Part shown: positions 36,610 through 43,418 of the stretch, piece after piece
Position numbering within the stretch: position 1 is the stretch's first letter
Layout: the number at the start of each line of letters is the position of its first letter
Notes under the pieces: generated by a model
Databases searched by the model: none
Told to the model about the DNA's origin: nothing
Seen by the model: only the letters and a program-made list of their open reading frames with translations
DNA from: Murimonas intestini
GTDB lineage: Bacteria; Bacillota; Clostridia; Lachnospirales; Lachnospiraceae
Reading direction: 5' to 3'
DNA length: 64,000 nt
Assembly: GCF_024622195.1 (NCBI RefSeq)
Contig: NZ_JANKBI010000019.1
Location: forward strand, 1 to 64,000
Position numbers and translations under genes: made by a program

Positions 36610-37869
36610 TCAGTCCTCCTGCCGAAGCACGATCTCTTCTTCTCCTTCCAGGAATGCATCCATATCCCCGTCCATCAGAAATGCCTGGGCCAGGTCTGCT
36701 TCATCACTGACAACACCTGTGCTGATATAGTCACGCCACCAGGGAATTGCCTTTCCCTCTTCAATATAGCCAAGTACCAGGTCAATGGTAGGATTTTCAG
36801 TCTTCACACCCTTGATCGGACTCGGGGACTTATCATAGTCCGTGTAGATCTGAGCATTTTCTGTCCTGGAGACAAATTCCAGGAATTTAGCCGCATATTC
36901 TTCTTTACCTGTTCCTGTCATGGCTGCGATACAGGGATCAATACCGGAGATCATCATGTTGACCCCGTCATCCGTTGGCAGTGCAAACATTCCCATATTA
37001 ATTTCCGGGTTATTCTTTTCAATATCAGACTGTGCCCATGTCCCTGTGATCATCATAGCTCCTTCTCCGTTGGCAAACATCTGCATGGACAAGTCATAGT
37101 TTGTGCTCATAGGATCATTCTGGGCATATTCGTCTGAGAGCAGATAAAGCCTCTCTGCAGCCTTCTTTGAATAATCGTTATCTGCGAATTTAGCTCCGCT
37201 GCCTTCATACATTCCCACATAAAAATCATATGGGTTCCATTTATCATCAGCTACTGCTGCTGTCATGATATGGAATTTCTGGGAACAGTTCTCCTTGTCG
37301 CCGTTGCTGAAGATAAACGGTGTGACGTCTGCTGCCTTAAGAGTATCTGCCGCCTTGATGAGCTCATCCCATGTAGACGGAACTTCCAGGTTATTTTCCT
37401 CAAAGATATCCTTGTTGTAGGCGACAACTCCTGCATTGATAGAAAGAGGCACAGAATATAGCTTGTCATCCACACATGACATGTCATAATATGTATCAAT
37501 GATATTATCCGTCCAGTCATAGCCGGACAAATCCACCATTCTGCCTTCTTTGCACATGGCCCTGAATTCTGCCTGGGACGGCCAGTGCTGTACAAGATCC
37601 ATCGGCTCATTTGTAGCCATCCTTGTCTGGAATATCTGTTTTCCCGTGTCTGAAGATGTCGCAGTCAGTTCAATCTTGATATTTGGATTTTCCGCCTCAA
37701 ACTTATCAATGATCTCCTGAATAACGTTTGTGTTTGATTTCTGCCAGAACAGCTCCAGCGTCACCTGCTCATCTGTGTCCGTACTCTTTTCAGCCGCCTG
37801 TGCTGAAGCTCCCACCATTCCGGTCATCATCACTGCTGTAAGCCCTATTGCCAACCATCTTTTCCTCAT
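36610..37869 (-). CDS. Sugar ABC solute-binding protein without lipobox, 419 aa
   Basis: Extracellular solute-binding protein (family 1) of the second CUT1 importer. The signal peptide runs MRKRWLAIGLTAVMMTGMVG and then ASAQAA with an AxA cleavage site. No cysteine is present near it, so it is predicted to be released rather than lipid-anchored. This is unusual for a Gram-positive importer; the other two binding proteins here have a clear LAGC lipobox. ATG at 37869 has GGAGG seven bases upstream. It follows the kinase-regulator pair after a 176-base regulatory gap. Confidence 0.9.
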   Translation of the reverse strand: MRKRWLAIGLTAVMMTGMVGASAQAAEKSTDTDEQVTLELFWQKSNTNVIQEIIDKFEAENPNIKIELTATSSDTGKQIFQTRMATNEPMDLVQHWPSQAEFRAMCKEGRMVDLSGYDWTDNIIDTYYDMSCVDDKLYSVPLSINAGVVAYNKDIFEENNLEVPSTWDELIKAADTLKAADVTPFIFSNGDKENCSQKFHIMTAAVADDKWNPYDFYVGMYEGSGAKFADNDYSKKAAERLYLLSDEYAQNDPMSTNYDLSMQMFANGEGAMMITGTWAQSDIEKNNPEINMGMFALPTDDGVNMMISGIDPCIAAMTGTGKEEYAAKFLEFVSRTENAQIYTDYDKSPSPIKGVKTENPTIDLVLGYIEEGKAIPWWRDYISTGVVSDEADLAQAFLMDGDMDAFLEGEEEIVLRQED

Positions 37870-37961
37870 CTTTCTTCCTCCATTTCCTGCACCTGCCACA
37901 TTCAGGAATACCCCGGCGTTCTTACTGCAAGACGCCTGAAAACGCATTCCAGGCCGGTGGC

Positions 37962-37994
37962 TGTGATTATTGTGATTAGTAACTTGTGATTATA
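37962..37994 (-). promoter_or_regulatory. Promoter with three TAATCACA operator-like repeats
   Basis: Minus-strand TATAAT at 37994-37989. TAATCACA (plus-strand TGTGATTA) occurs at 37985-37992, 37971-37978 and 37962-37969; the first copy overlaps the -10 and the other two are just downstream. This arrangement suits a repressor or autoregulator over the start of the transporter operon. No good -35 is seen, consistent with activator dependence. Confidence 0.4.
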
Positions 37995-38031
37995 TCTTAC
38001 CTTTTCGATGCCCCTCCTCACAGATGACAAA

Positions 38032-38041
38032 ATTTCGATTA
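38032..38041 (+). promoter_or_regulatory. ATTTCGATTA box near the transporter promoter
   Basis: Ten-base sequence about 38 bases upstream of the -10, repeated exactly at 41544-41553 upstream of the kinase promoter of the same system. A shorter TTTTCGATG lies at 38002-38010. Candidate site for the YesN-type regulator. It overlaps no coding sequence but sits just before the regulator stop codon at 38046. Confidence 0.35.
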
Positions 38042-38045
38042 TATG

Positions 38046-39575
38046 TTATTTTTTATGATTTATATATTCTGTGGGCGAACACCCGCACAGCTTTCTGAAG
38101 ACCTTTGTGAAATACTTATAGTCGTGAAAGCCTGTCTTTTCTGCCACCTCATAGATTACCACATCAGGCAAGCGCAGCATTTCCATAGCATTTTTAATAC
38201 GCACCTGGTTCAGATACTCATTAAAATTTACACCCATTTCTTTTTTAAATATGCAGCTGAAGTAGCTTGCTGACTTATTTACCTTCTCTGCAAGGCTCTT
38301 TAAGGTGATATCCTCACCATAATGCTGGTTCATATAATCAACAGCTTTGGAGATCACCGCACTGTAGCACTTCCCGCTCAGATCCTTAAGGCCCCTAAGC
38401 AGCAGGTCACAATAATCGCAGATCCAGGCCTCATAGCCATCCAGGCTGGTGTATTCCATCTGGCTCTGGAAAAGCTCCTGATTGCTGTCCAGGATTCCCG
38501 CAATATCAACCCCTTTTTCTCTCATTACATCAAAAACCACATTTTTAATAGTCACACAAAGCTCCTGCGCCGCTTTAACATCCGTACATTTCATACGTTT
38601 CATCTCATCAAAATGTACGCTGATCAGTTCTCTCAGCTGATCTATCCGCAGCATCTCCACGCTCTCCCTGGCTCTCCTTCTGTCAAATTGTAAAAAAGGG
38701 TACATTTTTTCCTGATTTAATCTGGCCATGTCGAAATAGATACAGCTTCCGTCACCCAGATACATGCGGTGTGCTAAAGCCTTTTTTGCCTGCTCAAATA
38801 ACTGCGGAATGTCTGTCACAGCTCCGCGCCCGCTCACCCCCATGGAGCAGCTCCCCATACCCGCCAGTTTCCTGTTCACAGCATTGAGCAGCCCGGCAAA
38901 TTCTGCGTAATAGCCAGACCTCTCCTCTCTTGTCCTGATCTCTGCCATATATACCAGGACCTCGTCCGCCTCTGCCAGATAAACGGTCCGGCTGCCCGGC
39001 ACATCACCTCTGACTTTCTCATACCCTTGTATATACCTGCCGTAAGATTTATCAAGGCTGACTGCTCCTACAGCAATCTCCGGCGGACATAGTATCTCCC
39101 CGCCTTTTCTGTACAGTATGTTTCTTATTTCTTCCGCCGGCAGCTTTTTATCTAATATGTCTCTGATCTTTTCCTGCCTGGTAAGCCCCTCTCTTCTTTC
39201 CTCCTCCCGGATATCAGCCGCACACTTTTCTACCAGCTCAGACAGCTCCCTGATATTAACAGGTTTAAGCAAATAATCCACTACCCCCAGGCCTATAGCT
39301 TTCTTTGCATATTCAAATTCAGAATAACCGCTCAGAATAATAACCTTCTTTGCCCCCAGGCTCCGTCCGGCCTGCCCTGTTAATTCAAGCCCGTCCATTC
39401 CCGGCATTCTGATATCCGTAATAATTATTTCAGGTCTCTCCTTTTGGCAGACAAGATGGGCCTCTCTGCCGTCCTCCGCGGTCAGCACCATGTCTATGCC
39501 CAGTGACTCCCAGTCAATTCCCGTCCGCAGTCCATTTCTAATGTGCATCTCATCATCAGCGATCAATACCTTCAT
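38046..39575 (-). CDS. AraC-type response regulator (YesN-like), 509 aa
   Basis: Receiver domain with IADDE (5-9), phospho-acceptor D54 in IIITDIRMPG and lysine in DYLLKPVN (about 104); central region of about 250 residues; C-terminal AraC domain (about 405-509) with SASYFSCIFKKEMGVNF and GCSPTEYINHKK. ATG at 39575 has GGAGGAGGAG upstream and overlaps the kinase gene by 20 bases. Predicted activator of the transporter operon that starts at 37869. Confidence 0.9.
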   Translation of the reverse strand: MKVLIADDEMHIRNGLRTGIDWESLGIDMVLTAEDGREAHLVCQKERPEIIITDIRMPGMDGLELTGQAGRSLGAKKVIILSGYSEFEYAKKAIGLGVVDYLLKPVNIRELSELVEKCAADIREEERREGLTRQEKIRDILDKKLPAEEIRNILYRKGGEILCPPEIAVGAVSLDKSYGRYIQGYEKVRGDVPGSRTVYLAEADEVLVYMAEIRTREERSGYYAEFAGLLNAVNRKLAGMGSCSMGVSGRGAVTDIPQLFEQAKKALAHRMYLGDGSCIYFDMARLNQEKMYPFLQFDRRRARESVEMLRIDQLRELISVHFDEMKRMKCTDVKAAQELCVTIKNVVFDVMREKGVDIAGILDSNQELFQSQMEYTSLDGYEAWICDYCDLLLRGLKDLSGKCYSAVISKAVDYMNQHYGEDITLKSLAEKVNKSASYFSCIFKKEMGVNFNEYLNQVRIKNAMEMLRLPDVVIYEVAEKTGFHDYKYFTKVFRKLCGCSPTEYINHKK

Positions 39576-41409
39576 GTCTCTCCTCCTCCATCCATCGGGC
39601 AATCCTGACTTCTACCGCAGTCCCCCTGCCCAGCTCAGAATTTATAGACATCCCATAACCTTTCCCGTATTTGAGTCTGATTCTGTCATTTACATTCTTC
39701 AAAGCATAGATCTTGCCTGACGGCCCCACTCCGTCCAATATAGCCTGTATCTTCTCCTGTTCTACCCCTATGCCGTCATCCCGGACGAGATAGCAGATAT
39801 CATCGCCGTCTCCCGTTACCGACACATATATATGCCCTCCTCCCACTTTTCCCTCCAGTCCGTGAACAAATGCATTTTCCACAATAGGCTGCAGGATCAG
39901 CTTCAATACTCTGCACGGGTAAAGAGATTCATCCACGTTCACATCAACAGTAATCTTTTCCCCAAATCTGCACTTCTGTACCTCAAGATAATTTTTCAGA
40001 TGCACCACCTCTTCCTTTACGGTTGTAACCTCATTGCCATTGTTAAGTACATGGCGGAACATGCCGGAAAGTGCTTCTATCTGCTTTGCAAGAACATCTT
40101 CCCTGTGCTCTATGGCGATCCACCTCATGGTGTCCAGGGTGTTATAAAGAAAATGAGGATTGATCTGAGACTGCAGAGACAATATCTCAGCCTCTCGCAT
40201 ATGTATCTGCCCCTTATACACACTCTCTATCAAATCCTGTATCCTTCTTGTCATTGATATCACATTCTGATTCAATATTCCTATCTCATCCTGGTTCCTT
40301 GTATGAAGTTTGATGTAATACCTGCCTTCATCCACTTTTTCTACATCTTTTGCCAGCCGGACTACAGGATTTATTACTGTCCGCTTCTGAAGCATGGTAA
40401 AAATGATGCCAAAGAGAACAGAAAGGACTAATGCCATCCAGATGATCGTGTTGATCCTGCTGATCTGTTCTTTCAGGGCTGTCATATTTTTTGTCCTGAC
40501 TATAGTCCAGCCTGTCAGCGGAATTTTATAATAAAAGACGGCGTGTCCCCTCCCTTTCTCCACATAGTATCCATTATTAAGAACTGCCTTTTCTCTCACT
40601 TCCACGCCGGCTGTACTGCCCAGTCTTTCTTTTTCTCTTGATGAAACAATATTTCCTGTTCCGTCAAAAATATATGCTTCCTCCCCCTCCGCCGCCTCAA
40701 CTGAACTGTAAAGAGAACAAAGATATTCCTCACTGATACTGATCCTCTCAGCCCCCACGGGCACAAGCCTGTAGAGATGATTTATGATCCTGTAGACAGA
40801 AACTACTGCCCCGTTCTCCTTTCCTGCCACATAATTCCCCAGTACCCTGGCCGGGTCCCACATGGGCCTGCCTTCAAGTCCCTCCAGTTCCGCCTTCTTC
40901 TGAGGATCCTCTAATATATCTTCACTGCCGTAATAATTTCCATACTGATAAAGACACTTATCCCCGGAAAAAAGGGAGACTGAGGATATATATTTCTTCA
41001 TATAAACAGACTGTTCAATAGTAAGCTTCACCTTTCTCAATGACTCCTCACTCACATTCTCCTGGCGCACGTACTCTTCCAAAAGACGCTGGACATCCTT
41101 ATCCCCCACAACATTCCTGGAGAGCATGACTACATCTTCCAGCAGATTTTCCAGACTTGGCTTTGACTGTTTCAGGATCTCAAGTTCCTTCTCATACTGC
41201 TTTTCCAGAAATTTCTTTGCTATCACACTGTTCATCAGACTAAATACCACCACAAGAGGCAAAATCAGGCAGAGTACGATCGTCACTGTAAACTTCCTGC
41301 CCAGCCCCATGTCCTTAAATTTCCTGATCCAGCTGCTGTCCGTCAGTTTCCGTATACTTCCCAACACTCCCCTGCCCTTCTCTCTCATACCCTTAGCATC
41401 TCCTGCCAT
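39556..41409 (-). CDS. YesM-type sensor histidine kinase, 617 aa
   Basis: Membrane sensor kinase: first helix about residues 40-60, extracellular dCache-like sensor to about 320, second helix about 322-340, HAMP region, phospho-acceptor H419 in QINPHFLYN, ATPase motifs QPIVENAFVHG and VRDDGIGV. Several in-frame starts exist (41448 TTG, 41430, 41409, and one further down). 41409 is chosen because GGGAGG lies nine bases upstream; uncertainty is about 20 residues. A dispersed repeat occupies the leader. Confidence 0.88.
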   Translation of the reverse strand: MAGDAKGMREKGRGVLGSIRKLTDSSWIRKFKDMGLGRKFTVTIVLCLILPLVVVFSLMNSVIAKKFLEKQYEKELEILKQSKPSLENLLEDVVMLSRNVVGDKDVQRLLEEYVRQENVSEESLRKVKLTIEQSVYMKKYISSVSLFSGDKCLYQYGNYYGSEDILEDPQKKAELEGLEGRPMWDPARVLGNYVAGKENGAVVSVYRIINHLYRLVPVGAERISISEEYLCSLYSSVEAAEGEEAYIFDGTGNIVSSREKERLGSTAGVEVREKAVLNNGYYVEKGRGHAVFYYKIPLTGWTIVRTKNMTALKEQISRINTIIWMALVLSVLFGIIFTMLQKRTVINPVVRLAKDVEKVDEGRYYIKLHTRNQDEIGILNQNVISMTRRIQDLIESVYKGQIHMREAEILSLQSQINPHFLYNTLDTMRWIAIEHREDVLAKQIEALSGMFRHVLNNGNEVTTVKEEVVHLKNYLEVQKCRFGEKITVDVNVDESLYPCRVLKLILQPIVENAFVHGLEGKVGGGHIYVSVTGDGDDICYLVRDDGIGVEQEKIQAILDGVGPSGKIYALKNVNDRIRLKYGKGYGMSINSELGRGTAVEVRIARWMEEERHEGIDR

Positions 41410-41451
41410 ACTTCCCGTCCTCCCTGCCATATCTGCAACGTCCTGCAAGCA

Positions 41452-41481
41452 GGCATGCTCACATCCCTGCTGAATAGTTAC
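41452..41481 (+). repeat. Dispersed 30-bp repeat, copy 3
   Basis: Ends CCTGCTGAATAGTTAC. It lies between the kinase promoter -10 and the kinase start, so it should be transcribed in the leader. Confidence 0.6.
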
Positions 41482-41485
41482 TCTT

Positions 41486-41491
41486 ATTATA
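41486..41491 (-). promoter_or_regulatory. Candidate -10 box of the kinase-regulator operon
   Basis: Minus-strand TATAAT; the hexamer 17 bases upstream (CTTAAA) matches the -35 only weakly. Confidence 0.35.
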
Positions 41492-41543
41492 TCAACTGCT
41501 GTTTAGCTTTTAAGTGGAATAAATTTCTTTTTTATCCTAATAT

Positions 41544-41553
41544 ATTTCGATTA
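41544..41553 (+). promoter_or_regulatory. ATTTCGATTA box upstream of the kinase promoter
   Basis: Exact copy of 38032-38041, about 53 bases upstream of the kinase -10. Suggests autoregulation of the two-component pair by its own regulator. Confidence 0.35.
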
Positions 41554-41600
41554 AAATCAGAGCTGGAAATCCAAAAGCGGTATGCTTCTATTTTATTTGT

Positions 41601-41636
41601 GGCTCGCCTCGCGGGACAACAGCTGTGAACAGTAAT
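41601..41636 (-). repeat. Partial copy of the GTTACTATTCAC mini-element
   Basis: On the minus strand it reads ATTACTGTTCACA and then TCCCGCGAGGCG, matching the left end of the 28466 element (TTACTATTCACA and TCCCGCGAGGTG). The right half of the element is missing. Confidence 0.45.
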
Positions 41637-41698
41637 TTTGAGCTGTTCAATAAGATTATCTGAACATAAAACGTATCGCTTATATCAATACATTGTAG

Positions 41699-41704
41699 TA
41701 TAAT
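41699..41704 (+). promoter_or_regulatory. Candidate -10 box of the antitoxin gene
   Basis: TATAAT 46 bases before the ATG at 41750; no clear -35. Confidence 0.3.
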
Positions 41705-41749
41705 AAACATGGAAACAGAAAGACTATTTCTGGGAAAGGAGCGGTTGTT

Positions 41750-42055
41750 ATGGCAAAATCAGCCAGCGTATATGCAAGGATTGACCCTGTTTTAAAGGAA
41801 CAGGCAGAAAGCATTTTATCCGCACTTGGTATTCCCACATCAAATGCGATTGATATGTTCTTTAAACAGATTGTATTAAAAAAGGGATTGCCTTTTGAAG
41901 TTCGGCTTCCTTATGAAAAACCTGTTTGTATGGGCGAACTTACAGAGGAAGAATTAAATGCAGAACTTGAGAAAGGATATGCGGATTTATTGGCAGGGCG
42001 CACAAAACCGATAGAACAGACGATTGCTGAAATGCGCAAAGATTTTAAAATATGA
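41750..42055 (+). CDS. RelB/DinJ-family antitoxin, orphan, 101 aa
   Basis: Antitoxin of the type II RelB/DinJ family. The N-terminal ribbon-helix-helix VYARIDPVLKEQAESILSAL with IPTSNAIDMFFKQIV is characteristic; the C-terminal tail (about 55-101) would bind the toxin. AAAGGAG precedes the ATG. The partner RelE/YafQ-type toxin is usually immediately downstream and overlapping; here the frame at that position closes after ten codons and no toxin-like protein is found up to 42365 on either strand. Confidence 0.85.
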   Translation: MAKSASVYARIDPVLKEQAESILSALGIPTSNAIDMFFKQIVLKKGLPFEVRLPYEKPVCMGELTEEELNAELEKGYADLLAGRTKPIEQTIAEMRKDFKI

Positions 42056-42099
42056 ATTTCAGATGGAATGACTTTATTTTATGAAGGTATTTTAAAGAT

Positions 42100-42204
42100 A
42101 TGAAGGGAAAAGTCGGCTGTGAATATATATCTGACCTGCCCTCGTATAAGCGTCATGTGTGGCAGGAAATTAAACGGCTGAACCCTGCCGACTATGAAAC
42201 GTGA
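42100..42204 (+). CDS. Small ORF or gene remnant, 34 aa
   Basis: ATG to TGA, including CEYISDLPSYKRHVWQEIKR and ending NPADYET. Codon use looks protein-like and the sequence resembles small accessory-region proteins of Clostridia, but no family was identified. The ribosome site is weak, so it may be the 5' part of a truncated gene. Confidence 0.3.
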   Translation: MKGKVGCEYISDLPSYKRHVWQEIKRLNPADYET

Positions 42205-42281
42205 TTGGCTTGAATGAGGAATACGAAGAATGCCATACTATGCCTATAGCGGCGTTAGTCTTATATTCAGGAAAGAAAGGC

Positions 42282-42314
42282 AGTGCTGGAAACCCTATAG
42301 CCGTTTCCAGCACT
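42282..42314. terminator. Stem-loop terminator, antitoxin region and peptidoglycan-binding gene
   Basis: AGTGCTGGAAA (42282-42292) pairs with TTTCCAGCACT (42304-42314), 11-base loop. On the minus strand it is followed by a pyrimidine-rich GCCTTTCTTTCC, so it can end the gene at 42366; plus-strand use is also possible. Confidence 0.55.
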
Positions 42315-42365
42315 TTCATTGCAGTTAAAGTATACCATCTAAAACCCATGGCACTTAACTATATA

Positions 42366-43238
42366 TTACATTGCAACATCACTCATGTCTATAATATCGG
42401 CATTAATCCATGGTATTGTCACTGTAGCGCCCATAACGGTTTCATAGCTATAATTTCCTAAACAGGAACCATAGATCGTTATAATATCATCATCCAGGAT
42501 ACGGTACTCAACTACATCAGAGGCATATGTTATAAACATAACCTGGTCGTAGTCAGAGTTGATGGCCAGCCTCACATATTTCAGGCCTGAACCTGCATCT
42601 CCCTCCTGCAGCACTTTCCCTTTAAAGGTCATCTTCTTTCCAGAATAGGAATCAGGGTCACGGGCTATCTGTGTGTATGTGTATTCGCTGCTGTAGTCCT
42701 TCATCTGTGACTCTTTCTCAGCCGCATCTTTAACTTTGTCGGCAACTCCCAGTGACTCTAGCAACTCGTCAGTAATTACTCCGTTTACATTGATTCCTTT
42801 TTCTTTCTGGTACATCTTAATAGATTCAGATGTCTTTGACCCGGGCACACCATCGGGCGTACCACAATCAAATCCATTGTCATTGAGTGCCTTCTGTACT
42901 ATTTGGACAATTGAAGAATCCGTATATTCTGTACCGACAACCTCCGTCTGCAGTGCTTCTGTGCTTCCTTCTTCTCCATTTTCACTCTCTAAAGCCTTAA
43001 CCTTATCCTCCAGCACGGCTTTCTCTGACTCTAACTGCTCTACCTGATCCTCCAACGCTGCTTTTTCAGACTCCAATTGATCCACCTGGTCCTGAAGAGC
43101 TGCCTTCTCTGATTCCAGAGTGCTGACCTGGTCTTCTAAACTTACCGTTCCTGCTGCAGAAGCAAACACCGGCATACTAAAACTCAGACATCCAATAACC
43201 ATACCGGACATCAATACCTTAACCATCTTTCTTCTCAT
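42366..43238 (-). CDS. Secreted coiled-coil/peptidoglycan-binding protein, 290 aa
   Basis: Extracellular, cell-wall associated. Signal peptide (about 1-29) ending FASAAG. Residues 34-89 are a coiled coil of 14-residue repeats, LESEKAALQDQVDQ and close variants. A peptidoglycan_binding_1-like domain (about 108-166) has VQKALNDNGFDCGTPDGVPG and YQKEKGINVNGVIT. The C-terminal domain (about 185-285) has IARDPDSYSGKKMTFKGKV and VITIYG-like OB-type strands common in Firmicute surface proteins. GGGAGG precedes the ATG. Monocistronic, with terminators on both sides. Confidence 0.8.
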   Translation of the reverse strand: MRRKMVKVLMSGMVIGCLSFSMPVFASAAGTVSLEDQVSTLESEKAALQDQVDQLESEKAALEDQVEQLESEKAVLEDKVKALESENGEEGSTEALQTEVVGTEYTDSSIVQIVQKALNDNGFDCGTPDGVPGSKTSESIKMYQKEKGINVNGVITDELLESLGVADKVKDAAEKESQMKDYSSEYTYTQIARDPDSYSGKKMTFKGKVLQEGDAGSGLKYVRLAINSDYDQVMFITYASDVVEYRILDDDIITIYGSCLGNYSYETVMGATVTIPWINADIIDMSDVAM

Positions 43239-43377
43239 CTTTAAGCCTCCCTAGGTTTTATAATTTGTACTAATTATACATCATTCGCCAATAATTGTCA
43301 TCTTTTTTCATCTTTTTTCACATATTTTTATAACTATTTATATGGCACAGAATCCTCCGTCCTTTCTCATAAACCCC

Positions 43378-43414
43378 AAAATAGAGATGCAGTAATCCGC
43401 CGCATCTCTATTTT
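43378..43414. terminator. Bidirectional terminator after the locus G operon
   Basis: AAAATAGAGATGC (43378-43390) pairs perfectly with GCATCTCTATTTT (43402-43414), 11-base loop; A-run and T-run close each side. It follows the glycosidase stop at 43419 on the minus strand. Confidence 0.75.
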
Positions 43415-43418
43415 CTAC

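Noticed and set aside
37934..37949. Possible cre (catabolite) site TGAAAACGCATTCC
   Set aside because: Two mismatches at positions normally fixed; not better than chance.
41449..41749. Coding potential in the 300-base gap before the antitoxin
   Set aside because: It holds promoter-like boxes and two repeat copies; no frame with a ribosome site was found.
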